From the NCBI RefSeq assembly GCF_015350975.1, contig NZ_JADKRX010000001.1, forward strand, positions 558,001 to 622,000: a stretch of 64,000 nucleotides of DNA. The letters run 5' to 3'. Shown one piece after another: positions 26,408 through 36,060 of the stretch. A program made the translations under genes and the position numbers. Positions within the stretch are counted from its first letter, which is position 1, and each line of letters starts with the position of its first letter. The notes under the pieces were generated by a model. That model did not search any database, was not told the origin of the DNA, and saw only the letters and a list, made by a program, of their open reading frames with translations. Source of the DNA: Curtobacterium sp. VKM Ac-1395. GTDB taxonomy: Bacteria > Actinomycetota > Actinomycetes > Actinomycetales > Microbacteriaceae.

Positions 26408-27085
26408 ATGGCCCGACCCTCCGCGAAGTCCTCCGGCACCGACGCCCCGCGCATCACGCTGACCGTGCCGTCCGACCTCACCGACTGGGTCGCAGGACCG
26501 GGCGACGTGCTCACCGGCGACCGCATCGACGGGCGTCGGATCGCGTCGCTCGACCTGAGCGGCGAACGGCTGCCCGACCTGGAGATCGAGGAGTGCGTCA
26601 TCGGCGTCCTGCGAGCCGACGACGCCGACCTGCGCGGGCTGCGGGTGCACGACAGCGTGCTCGAGACCGTCGACACCCCGGTGTTCCGGGCATCGAGCAG
26701 CTCGTGGCGGGAGGTCCTGGTCTCCGGCGGCCGCATCGGCTCCGCCGAGCTCTACGACTCGGGGCTGAACGGCGTCGAGTTCGTCGGCATGAAGCTCGGG
26801 TTCGTGAACCTCCGCGGCGCCACGGTGACCGACGTGGTGTTCCGCGACTGCGTCATCGACGAGCTCGACATCGCCGACGCCCGACTGCTGCGCGTGTCCT
26901 TCGAGGGCACCAGGATCCGCGCCGCCGAGGGGTCGAACACCCGCATCGAGCACGTGGACCTGCGGGGCGCCGACCTCGACCGGGTCGAGCGGCTCGAGGG
27001 CTTCCGCGGTGCGACGATCGGCGCGGACCAGCTGTACACGCTGGCGCCGCTGCTGGCCGCGCAGGCGGGCTACCGCGTGGCCTGA
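26408..27085 (+). CDS. Pentapeptide-repeat protein
   Basis: A 225-aa protein in which about 25 pentapeptide-like units (A/V-D/N-L-R/S-x, e.g. ADLRG, VNLRG, VDLRG) build a right-handed quadrilateral beta-helix from about residue 45 onwards. Related actinobacterial proteins mimic DNA and bind gyrase (MfpA, Qnr), but most members have other or unknown roles. The repeats are imperfect, so a gyrase link is only a possibility. Confidence 0.85.
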   Translation: MARPSAKSSGTDAPRITLTVPSDLTDWVAGPGDVLTGDRIDGRRIASLDLSGERLPDLEIEECVIGVLRADDADLRGLRVHDSVLETVDTPVFRASSSSWREVLVSGGRIGSAELYDSGLNGVEFVGMKLGFVNLRGATVTDVVFRDCVIDELDIADARLLRVSFEGTRIRAAEGSNTRIEHVDLRGADLDRVERLEGFRGATIGADQLYTLAPLLAAQAGYRVA

Positions 27086-27090
27086 GCTGT

Positions 27091-28065
27091 TCACCGCGCG
27101 GTGTCGACCGACGCCAGCGCCGCCGCCAGGTCCGCCTGCACGAGGTCCCCGTGCACGGCGGCGCCCGCCATCGTCCCGGCAGCGGCGGACGCGATGACGG
27201 TGGCCATCGGCGACGCCACGTTGCCGGCGGCCCACACCCCGGGGACGTCGGTCGCCCCCGTCGGTCCGACCGGAACGGCGCTGGCGATGCGGTGGTCACC
27301 CATGAACTGGTCGACCGCGACGAGCCCGAGGCCCTCGAGCCCCTCGACCCGGGCCTCGGCCGTGCTCGCCGTCGCCAGGGCATCGAGCTCCACCACGGAG
27401 CCGTCGTCGAGCTCGACGCCGGACAGACGACCGTCGGCCGTGAGGACCCGGGTCACACGGGCGTCCACGACCCTGATCCCTCGGGCTGCGAAACCGGCTC
27501 GGGCGGTGTCGTCGGCGAACGCGGGATCGATGACGAACGCGGTCACGTCGTCGCTCAGCGCGCGGAACATCAGCGCGTGGTGCGCGCCGAACGGGGTCCC
27601 GACCAGGACGCCGATCCGCCGGTCGCGGATCTCCCACCCGTGGCAGAAGGGGCAGTGCACCACCCCGCGGCCCCACTGCTCCGCGAGGCCGGGCACGTCC
27701 GGCAGGACGTCCACGGCGCCGGAGGCGACGACCATGCGTCGGGCAGACGCCTGTTCGCCGGAGTCGAGGGTGACGGTGAAGCCGACCGGGTCGCCGTCCG
27801 TCACAGGGCCGGCGGTCGCGGCCACGAGCCTCCCGGCCATGACGGTGACGCCGTACCGGGCGACCTCCTCGCGGCCGGTGCGGAGCAGGTCGGTGGGTGA
27901 GGTGCCCTCCTGCCCGAGGTAGTTGTGCACGCCCTCGGCACGGGCGTTGCGGGGTTCGCCGGCGTCGACGACCAGGACGGACCGGCGCGACCGGCCCAGG
28001 ATGAGTGCTGCGGCGAGGCCGGCGGCTCCGCCGCCGATGACGATGACGTCGTGGGTGTTGGACAT
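27091..28065 (-). CDS. Thioredoxin-reductase-like FAD/NAD(P) oxidoreductase
   Basis: A 324-aa flavoprotein: FAD motif VIGGGAAGLAAALILGRSRR, redox motif CPFC in VVHCPFCHGWE (the place of CATC in thioredoxin reductase), NAD(P)-binding half and a closing GVWAAGNVASPM. The Cys pair should relay electrons to a disulphide partner or form a disulphide in a substrate. It is divergent from the XRE-cupin regulator at 28133, its likely controller. Confidence 0.88.
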   Translation of the reverse strand: MSNTHDVIVIGGGAAGLAAALILGRSRRSVLVVDAGEPRNARAEGVHNYLGQEGTSPTDLLRTGREEVARYGVTVMAGRLVAATAGPVTDGDPVGFTVTLDSGEQASARRMVVASGAVDVLPDVPGLAEQWGRGVVHCPFCHGWEIRDRRIGVLVGTPFGAHHALMFRALSDDVTAFVIDPAFADDTARAGFAARGIRVVDARVTRVLTADGRLSGVELDDGSVVELDALATASTAEARVEGLEGLGLVAVDQFMGDHRIASAVPVGPTGATDVPGVWAAGNVASPMATVIASAAAGTMAGAAVHGDLVQADLAAALASVDTAR

Positions 28066-28094
28066 GCGCACATGGTGCGACGTTGGTCGCGCGA

Positions 28095-28122
28095 CTGGCA
28101 AGCTTCATTGCTGCTCTGGCAA
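28095..28122. promoter_or_regulatory. Paired CTGGCAA direct repeats in a divergent promoter region
   Basis: CTGGCAA occurs at 28095-28101 and 28116-28122, a 21-bp period (two helical turns), within the 67-bp gap between the flavoprotein and the XRE-cupin regulator. Same-face tandem half-sites are typical for activator or dimer binding; the XRE-cupin protein is the natural candidate. Confidence 0.45.
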
Positions 28123-28132
28123 CATGGGGGCC

Positions 28133-28741
28133 ATGGGACACGACCAGGAGGCGCAGCGCGAGTCGCGGACGACGGCACAGGTGGTCGACGGGGTCGGCCC
28201 GCGCCTGCGCACGCTCCGGCAGCGACAGGACGTGACGTTGGCGGCGCTCGCGGAGCGGACGGGCATCTCGGTGAGCACGCTCTCACGGCTCGAGTCCGGG
28301 CAGCGGAAGCCGACGCTGGAGCTCCTGCTGCCGCTCGCGCAGGCGTACCAGGTGCCGCTCGACGACCTCGTGGGGGCGCCGCGGACCGGGGACCCGCGGG
28401 TGCACCTGAAGCCCGAGCGGCACGGCGACCGGGTGGTGGTGCCGCTCACCCGACGGACCGGCGGCGTGCGCTCGTTCAAGCAGCTGTTCCCGCCGAACTC
28501 GCCGGGCGGGGAGCCCTCGCTCAGGGCCCATGAGGGCTACGAGTGGCTCTACGTCCTGTCCGGGCGGCTGCGGCTGCTGCTCGGCGAGCACGACCTCGAC
28601 CTCGGACCCGGCGAGGTCGCCGAGTTCGACACCCACACGCCGCACTGGATCGGCAACGTGACGGACGAGGTGACCGAGGTGCTCTGCCTGTACGGACCGC
28701 AGGGGGAACGGGCCCACGTGCGGTCCCGTCCGGTGTCCTGA
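28133..28741 (+). CDS. XRE family regulator with C-terminal cupin
   Basis: A 202-aa regulator: HTH (ALAERTGISVSTLSRLESGQRKP) at about residues 35-75 and a cupin domain (HEGYEWLYVLSGRLRLLLGEHD, GEVAEFDTHTPHWIG) at 120-195. Such proteins sense a small molecule or metal through the cupin and control adjacent oxidoreductase genes. ATG start at 28133. Confidence 0.9.
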   Translation: MGHDQEAQRESRTTAQVVDGVGPRLRTLRQRQDVTLAALAERTGISVSTLSRLESGQRKPTLELLLPLAQAYQVPLDDLVGAPRTGDPRVHLKPERHGDRVVVPLTRRTGGVRSFKQLFPPNSPGGEPSLRAHEGYEWLYVLSGRLRLLLGEHDLDLGPGEVAEFDTHTPHWIGNVTDEVTEVLCLYGPQGERAHVRSRPVS

Positions 28742-28867
28742 GCACGCCCGGCTCATCCGCTGGACGCGGTTCCGAGACCTTCCTGTGACCGTGAGCAGCA
28801 CGCGGCGACCACCTTGTGACGCACGCCGCTGGTGCAGTGCCCGCGGCGGACGACCGGAAGGCTCATC

Positions 28868-29782
28868 ATGACCACGAACCCACCCGGGAACGACTCCGGG
28901 ACCCCGATCCACGACCGCACGGCTGCTGCCGACGGGCACGAGATCCACCCCGGTGTGACCGTGCCCGCCTGGGCGGACACCACCCCGCTCGAGGACGGGC
29001 GCGATGCCGACCTCCTCGGCCTCGGCGACGACTCGACCTCCTCGGCGGTCCCCGCGAGCGAGCAGCTCCCTGCGACCCCGTCGGCCGCCGGCCTCAGCGG
29101 TGCCGGTGCCCCCGGCTCGGCGACCGGCTCGATCGCGGACCACGACCTCCTGCCCGACTCGGGCAGCACCGCCGGCATCTCCGGCGGCCCCTCCTCCGGT
29201 GGCTCGTCCTCCGGCGGCTCCGGCTCTGACGCCAAGGCCAAGGCCGACGCGGCCAAGGGTGCAGCACAGGACGTCGCTGGTGACGCCAAGGAGAAGGCCG
29301 CGAACGTCGCCGGCACCGCCAAGGAGCAGGCCGCCAACGTGGCCTCCGAGGCGACCGACCACGCCAAGCAGCTCTACGGGCAGGCGTCCGAGAACCTCAA
29401 GCAGCAGGCCGGCGAGCAGCAGCAGCGTGCCGCCAGCGGGCTGAAGAGCCTCGGCGAGCAGCTCGGCCGCATGGCGGACAACGACGAGGAGCAGGGTGTC
29501 GCCTCGCGCGTCGTCCGCGACCTGTCGGGCCGCGCGTCCTCGGCCGCCGGGTTCCTCGAGAACCGCGACCCGGGCTCCCTCCTCGACGAGGTCAAGTCCT
29601 TCGCCGCCAAGCGTCCCGGTGCGTTCATCGCCCTGGCCGCCGGCGCGGGCATCCTCGCGGGCCGTCTGACCAAGGCGATCACCACCGAGGTCAAGCACGA
29701 GAAGGAAGCCGACGCCACGGGCACCGGCTCGACCCACACGCCCGGCACCACCGGCACCACCGGGACGGGGGCCGGCGTATGA
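28868..29782 (+). CDS. Ala/Lys-rich LEA-like protein with one membrane segment
   Basis: A 304-aa protein. The first 120 residues are disordered and Gly/Ser/Pro-rich. Residues of about 125-185 hold LEA-type 11-mer-like repeats (AKADAAKGAAQDVAGDAKEKAAN, then AKEQAANVASEATDHAKQ). A hydrophobic segment (GAFIALAAGAGILAGRLTKAI) follows, preceded by a helical stretch. It starts a three-gene operon by a 4-bp overlap with the holin-like gene. Function likely in membrane or envelope protection; inferred. Confidence 0.7.
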   Translation: MTTNPPGNDSGTPIHDRTAAADGHEIHPGVTVPAWADTTPLEDGRDADLLGLGDDSTSSAVPASEQLPATPSAAGLSGAGAPGSATGSIADHDLLPDSGSTAGISGGPSSGGSSSGGSGSDAKAKADAAKGAAQDVAGDAKEKAANVAGTAKEQAANVASEATDHAKQLYGQASENLKQQAGEQQQRAASGLKSLGEQLGRMADNDEEQGVASRVVRDLSGRASSAAGFLENRDPGSLLDEVKSFAAKRPGAFIALAAGAGILAGRLTKAITTEVKHEKEADATGTGSTHTPGTTGTTGTGAGV

Positions 29783-30222
29783 GCCATTCCGCCCCCGGTG
29801 CCCCCGGGATCGGCGAACCGACTCCCGAGGAACGCGCCGCGACCACTCCGCTCGGTGAACTCCTCACCGACGTCTCGCGCGACATCTCCACCCTGTTCCG
29901 GCAGGAGGTGGCGCTGGCGAAGGCCGAGCTCACCGAGTCAGCGAAGAAGGCGGGAAAGGGTGCCGGCATGTTCGGCGGCGCCGGCCTGACCGCACTGTTC
30001 GCCCTGTTGTTCCTGTCGATCGCCGCCTGGTGGGGTCTCGGCTACCTCATCGGCAACGCGTGGTCGGCAGTCGTGATCGCGGTCGTCTACGCGATCGTCG
30101 CCGGCATCCTCGCGCTGCAGGGACGCAAGCAGATGAAGCAGATCAAGGGCGCTCCCCAGACCGTGGAGACGGCCAAGGAGATCCCCGACGCACTGAAGCC
30201 CAACTCCGGGAGGAACGCATGA
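29779..30222 (+). CDS. Phage-holin superfamily (DUF1469) membrane protein
   Basis: A 147-aa protein: an amphipathic N-terminal stretch (LGELLTDVSRDISTLFRQEVALAKAELTESAKKAGKGAG) and two hydrophobic helices ending near ALQGRKQMKQIKG. This is the YqjE/DUF1469 pattern, named for a distant holin resemblance but chromosomal and not lytic. It overlaps both neighbours by 4 bp and sits with a DUF3618 gene, a pairing seen widely in actinobacteria and rhizobia. Confidence 0.87.
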   Translation: MSHSAPGAPGIGEPTPEERAATTPLGELLTDVSRDISTLFRQEVALAKAELTESAKKAGKGAGMFGGAGLTALFALLFLSIAAWWGLGYLIGNAWSAVVIAVVYAIVAGILALQGRKQMKQIKGAPQTVETAKEIPDALKPNSGRNA

Positions 30223-30791
30223 GCACGCCAGACGAGATCCGCGCAGAGATCGAGCAGACACGGGGGACCCTCGGGTCCGACGTGGACGCCCTCGCCGACA
30301 AGGTGAGCCCGTCATCGATCGCACACCGTCAGACCGAGAAGGTCAAGAGCCGCTTCCAGGGCGTCCGCGACTCCGTCATGGGCGCAGCCGACTCGGCTCG
30401 TTCCAGCGCCTCGGGCTCCGCCTCCGGTGCGACCGACCAGGCCAAGGACGCCGCCCAGCGCGGTGTCGAGAAGGCCAAGGGCAACCCGCTCGCCGTGGGG
30501 CTCATCGCCTTCGGTGCCGGGTGGCTCGCGTCCTCGCTCATCCCGACCTCGTCGAAGGAGGAGGAGCTGGCCGGTGAGCTCAAGGACCGCGCAGCGCCCC
30601 TCGTCGACCAGGTCAAGGAGACCGCGAAGGACGTCGGCTCGCAGCTCGGCGACTCCGCCAAGGAGCACGCGCAGGACCTGAAGGGCACCGCGCAGGACGC
30701 GGCCCAGACGGTGAAGGACGAGGCGCAGGGCGCCGCGTCCGACGTCAAGGACAACGCGCAGTCGTCCGCACAGGACGTGCGCGGGGCCTGA
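30219..30791 (+). CDS. DUF3618 family membrane-associated protein
   Basis: A 190-aa protein starting with the DUF3618 motif (EIRAEIEQTRGTLGSDVDALADKVSPSSI), then an Ala/Ser/Lys-rich helical stretch, one hydrophobic segment (LAVGLIAFGAGWLASSLIP) and a long amphipathic tail with repeated DxAKxxAQDxK units. Last gene of the envelope operon; a palindromic terminator follows at 30809. Confidence 0.87.
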   Translation: MSTPDEIRAEIEQTRGTLGSDVDALADKVSPSSIAHRQTEKVKSRFQGVRDSVMGAADSARSSASGSASGATDQAKDAAQRGVEKAKGNPLAVGLIAFGAGWLASSLIPTSSKEEELAGELKDRAAPLVDQVKETAKDVGSQLGDSAKEHAQDLKGTAQDAAQTVKDEAQGAASDVKDNAQSSAQDVRGA

Positions 30792-30808
30792 GACCCAGCC
30801 ACACGACG

Positions 30809-30848
30809 GACGGGAGGCACAGTGCCAGCTGGCACCGTGCCTCCCGTC
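30809..30848 (+). terminator. Palindromic terminator, GACGGGAGGC family copy 2
   Basis: A 40-nt palindrome with arms GACGGGAGGCACAGTGCCAG and CTGGCACCGTGCCTCCCGTC, 19 of 20 pairs. It ends the three-gene DUF3618 operon. Core sequence is shared with copies at 16564 and 34545. Confidence 0.85.
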
Positions 30849-30901
30849 GGTCGTCCCGCTCGCTGGGTCGGCGGTGATGCTTCCGGGAGTTCGCTGGACG
30901 G

Positions 30902-31579
30902 ATGACCGACGCTCCCTCGACCGCAGTCCTGTTCGACATCGACGGCACGCTCGTCGACTCCAACTACGCGCACGTGGACGCGTGGTGGCGTGCCTTCCGG
31001 GCGACCGGGCAGTCGGTCGACGCCTGGCGGATCCACCGACTGATCGGGATGGACGCCTCGCGCCTGCTCGAGGAGCTCGTGCCGGACATGTCGGACGAAG
31101 ACCGCGACACCGCCAAGCAGTACCAGGCCGCCTACTTCGCCGAGCACATGCCGCGCCTGCGCCTGCTGCCGGGTGCACGCGAGCTCCTCGAGGCCGTCGC
31201 GGCCCGCGGACACGCGGTCGTGCTCGCGACGAGCGCCCCGGAGAACGAACTCGTCCGGCTGCGCGAACTGCTCGACGCCGAGCAGTGGATCAGCGTCGTG
31301 ACGAGCGGCGAGGACGTCGAGGAAGCCAAGCCCGCGCCGGACATCGTGCAGGTGGCCCTCCACCGTGCCGGCGTCGACCCGTCGAACGCGATCATGATCG
31401 GCGACGCTATGTGGGACGTCGAGACCTCGGCGAAGGTGGGGGTGTCCTGCATCGCGGTGATGACGGGTGGCGTCGGGGGCGACGAACTGCGGAACGCCGG
31501 GGCCGCCGCCGTGTACGACGACGCGGCCGCGGTGCTCGCCGACCTCGAGGACGGGCCGATCGGCGCACTCGGCCGCTGA
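30902..31579 (+). CDS. HAD superfamily phosphatase
   Basis: A 225-aa HAD hydrolase with the four motifs: FDIDGTLVDSN (nucleophile Asp12, acid Asp14), ATSAPEN (motif II), KPAPDIV (motif III Lys) and MIGDAMWDVE (motif IV). The C1 helical cap indicates a phosphoglycolate-phosphatase/beta-phosphoglucomutase type. Small phosphorylated metabolites are the expected substrates. Confidence 0.9.
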   Translation: MTDAPSTAVLFDIDGTLVDSNYAHVDAWWRAFRATGQSVDAWRIHRLIGMDASRLLEELVPDMSDEDRDTAKQYQAAYFAEHMPRLRLLPGARELLEAVAARGHAVVLATSAPENELVRLRELLDAEQWISVVTSGEDVEEAKPAPDIVQVALHRAGVDPSNAIMIGDAMWDVETSAKVGVSCIAVMTGGVGGDELRNAGAAAVYDDAAAVLADLEDGPIGALGR

Positions 31580-31645
31580 GTCGGGTGGCGTCGCTCGGTG
31601 GTGTCGACCGGCGTCGCTCGGTGTCGTACCTGCGTGGAAAGATGG

Positions 31646-31665
31646 TCGATCGTGATCACGATCGA
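31646..31665. promoter_or_regulatory. 20-bp perfect palindrome over a start codon
   Basis: TCGATCGTGATCACGATCGA is perfectly self-complementary over 20 bp and includes the GTG start codon of the acetyltransferase gene (31652). It could be an operator or an mRNA structure that hides the start. A palindrome this long and perfect is unlikely by chance outside terminators. Confidence 0.5.
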
Positions 31666-32134
31666 ACGCGTCCTCTGGGACGACCCCCGCGCCGTCGTCC
31701 TCCGGGCCCGCATGGACGAGGAGATGCACGAGCGGTACGGCTCCGCGAACGCGGACGAGGACCCCGCCGTCACGGCCGAGCGTGACCGTGCCCTGTCGGT
31801 GGACCCGTCGTCGGTGATCAGCTCGGTGCTCGCCGTCGACGAGTCCGGTGAGGCCGTCGGGCACATCGCGATCCGTCGAGTGCGTGACGAGGTCGAACTG
31901 AAGCGCCTCATCGTGCTGTCCTCGGCGCGTGGCAAGGGTGCGGCGACGAAACTGCTCGACGAGTGCGAGCAGATCGGCCGCGAGCAGGGGGCCGAGCGGT
32001 TGATCCTGCAGACCGGCGACCGGCAGCCCGACGCCGTGGCGCTGTACGAGAAGACCGGGTGGCGCGCGATCCCCGTCTACGAGCCGTACCTCGCGACGAT
32101 GCCGTGGTCGTTCTGCTTCGACAAGGCGCTCTAG
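31652..32134 (+). CDS. GNAT family N-acetyltransferase
   Basis: A 160-aa GNAT protein: strand-4 and motif A VELKRLIVLSSARGKGAATKLLDECEQ (acetyl-CoA pyrophosphate loop ARGKGAA), and the C-terminal ALYEKTGWRAIPVY. The GTG start gives MITIERV, a normal GNAT first strand. Acceptor substrate unknown. Confidence 0.87.
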   Translation: MITIERVLWDDPRAVVLRARMDEEMHERYGSANADEDPAVTAERDRALSVDPSSVISSVLAVDESGEAVGHIAIRRVRDEVELKRLIVLSSARGKGAATKLLDECEQIGREQGAERLILQTGDRQPDAVALYEKTGWRAIPVYEPYLATMPWSFCFDKAL

Positions 32135-32165
32135 AACTCTGGTTCCCTGGGACGTTGCCGGGCGT

Positions 32166-32196
32166 GAATTGCACTCTGGCGTCCCGAGTGCAATTC
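32166..32196. promoter_or_regulatory. Inverted repeat GAATTGCACTC-N9-GAGTGCAATTC, TetR operator
   Basis: Perfect 11-bp arms at 32166-32176 and 32186-32196 lie 7 bp before the GTG start of the TetR gene. A TetR dimer footprint of about 31 bp at this place would repress the tetR-MFS operon until a drug or metabolite binds. The AT-rich arms stand out in this high-GC DNA. Confidence 0.8.
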
Positions 32197-32203
32197 TTGT
32201 GCG

Positions 32204-34530
<2,327 letters not shown>

Positions 34531-34544
34531 TCGCGAGCACGCTC

Positions 34545-34586
34545 GGACGGGAGGCCCGGTGCCAGCTGGCACCGGGCCTCCCGTCC
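34545..34586 (+). terminator. Palindromic terminator, GACGGGAGGC family copy 3
   Basis: A fully perfect 42-nt palindrome: arm GGACGGGAGGCCCGGTGCCAG and its exact reverse complement with no unpaired loop base on paper (in RNA the central AGCT forms the loop). It ends the tetR-MFS operon. Best-conserved member of the three-copy family. Confidence 0.88.
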
Positions 34587-34611
34587 GTCGTCGGTGCGGG
34601 CGCGCGCTCCA

Positions 34612-34657
34612 GCGCCCGTACCTCCCCGCTCCCCGCGCCCGTACCTCCCCGCTCCCC
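34612..34657. repeat. Tandem 23-bp repeat, two perfect copies
   Basis: Two head-to-tail copies of a 23-bp unit (starting GCGCCCGTACC and ending CCGCTCCCC) at 34612-34634 and 34635-34657, followed by a degenerate third start. It lies in the 300-bp gap between the MFS exporter and the LacI regulator. No coding potential is evident. Confidence 0.75.
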
Positions 34658-34695
34658 GCGCTCCCATCCGCCCGACTCGGAACGACAGTGTCGAC

Positions 34696-34790
34696 GTCGT
34701 ACGACAGCGATGTTGTCGTTCGACGTCGGGGCGTGGCCTGACTCTGCGGGTGCGCGACATCGTCGATGTCGTACGACAGCGATGTTGTCG
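34696..34790. repeat. Two copies of a 23-bp repeat 72 bp apart
   Basis: An identical 23-bp sequence containing the palindrome GTCGTACGAC followed by AGCGATGTTGTCG is found at 34696-34718 and 34768-34790, with similar flanks (CGACAGTGTCGA versus CGACATCGTCGA upstream). The rest of the 34531-34830 gap shows no gene. The unit may be a protein-binding site or an intergenic repeat family. Confidence 0.7.
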
Positions 34791-34830
34791 CCCGGAACCG
34801 CGCCGCACGGGGAACGCAGGCGCGGGGCCG

Positions 34831-35841
34831 TCAGGCGCCGGTGCTCGCGCGGGGGACCAGCCGCGTGGGGAGGGCGGGGTCGGGCGCCTCGGTCCCGTCG
34901 AGCATCGCGAGGAGCCGGAGCGCCGCTGCCCGGCCGAGTTCGGCGCCCGGGAGTGCGACGCTCGTCAGGGCCGGTGCGGTGACGGACGACGACGGCAGGT
35001 CGTCGAACCCGGCGACCGCCAGGGTCCCCGGCACGGCGACGCCCCGTTCGGCGGCCACGCGGAGCACCCCGTACGCCAGGGTGTCGGCCGCACCGACGAC
35101 GGCCGTGACGCCCTCGGCGAGCCAGGTGTCGACGACTGCACCCGCGGCGGTCGCGGCGGCGTCGATCGTCAGGTCGGCCTGGGCCACGACGGACGACACG
35201 GTGATGCCCGCCGCAGCGCAGACCTCGTCGAACAGGGATCGGCGCACGGCGAAGGTCGTCGCGCGCGAGGTCCCGTCGAGGTACCCGACACGATGGTGTC
35301 CGGCGGCGGCGAGGTGCGCGACGAGGGCGTCGACGCCGGAGGACAGGTCGTAGTTGACGGCCCCGGGGCCTCCCGGAGCGTCGAGCAGCACCACGGGGAC
35401 GCCGGCGGACATCGACTCGCCGGCGGCCGGTGCGTCCACCAGGATCCCCGCGGGTCGGAGTCGTTCGAACCGGCGGACGTCCGCGTCGACGGGCTGTTCG
35501 CCGCGCTCGGTGACCGACAGCACGAGCTGGAACCGGTCACCGACGGTGTCCCGGACGCCGCGGATGACCTCGGCGAAGAACGGGTTCGACAGGTCGGGCG
35601 CGATGAGGACCACGAGGTCGCCGCTGCCCCGCGCGAGGGAGCTGGCGGCGTGGTCGACGACGTACCCGAGCTCGTCGACGGCATCGCGGACCCGGGTCGC
35701 GATCGGCACGGAGACACGGCCGCGGTCCTTGCCGTTCACCACGAGGGAGACCGTCGCGATGCTCGTCCCGGCTCGTTCTGCGACCATCGCCGCGGTCACG
35801 CGTCCGGACACGGCGGAGCGACTTCGCGGGGACGGGGGCAC
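34831..35841 (-). CDS. LacI family repressor of nucleoside operon
   Basis: A 336-aa LacI regulator: HTH at residues 14-35 (VTAAMVAERAGTSIATVSLVVNGK), hinge, and a periplasmic-binding-protein-like effector domain (LIAPDLSNPFFAEVIRG, GVPVVLLDAPGG, GFDDLPSSSVTAPALTSV). GTG start at 35841. It diverges from the nucleoside hydrolase-MFS-ribokinase operon, and two LacI operators lie in the shared region, so the inducer is probably a nucleoside or ribose. Confidence 0.92.
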   Translation of the reverse strand: MPPSPRSRSAVSGRVTAAMVAERAGTSIATVSLVVNGKDRGRVSVPIATRVRDAVDELGYVVDHAASSLARGSGDLVVLIAPDLSNPFFAEVIRGVRDTVGDRFQLVLSVTERGEQPVDADVRRFERLRPAGILVDAPAAGESMSAGVPVVLLDAPGGPGAVNYDLSSGVDALVAHLAAAGHHRVGYLDGTSRATTFAVRRSLFDEVCAAAGITVSSVVAQADLTIDAAATAAGAVVDTWLAEGVTAVVGAADTLAYGVLRVAAERGVAVPGTLAVAGFDDLPSSSVTAPALTSVALPGAELGRAAALRLLAMLDGTEAPDPALPTRLVPRASTGA

Positions 35842-35902
35842 GGCGTCGATGCTACCGAGCGGGGCACTGCACTCGGGTGCCGGGACCCCGCTCGACTTGA
35901 CG

Positions 35903-35938
35903 TCAAGCGCTTGATGCTGTGTGATGTCAAGCGCTTGA
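35903..35938. promoter_or_regulatory. Twin LacI operators TCAAGCGCTTGA
   Basis: The 12-bp palindrome TCAAGCGCTTGA with the central CG typical of LacI-family sites occurs twice, at 35903-35914 and 35927-35938, 24 bp centre to centre. Both lie in the divergent region between the repressor and the nucleoside operon, allowing control of both units. Confidence 0.9.
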
Positions 35939-36060
35939 CGCGGCGTGCATGGCGCGTCAGGCCCTGACCAACAACCGGGCCCTCGCCCGGACCGCACTCG
36001 GGCCCGCCCGGACCGCACCCGGGCCGAACGCCCGTATCCCCGACGAAGTGGAGCACCACC

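Noticed and set aside
29779..30222. Holin annotation as a sign of a prophage
   Set aside because: The protein is the chromosomal DUF1469 type, coupled to DUF3618, and no phage structural, integrase or lysis genes are nearby.
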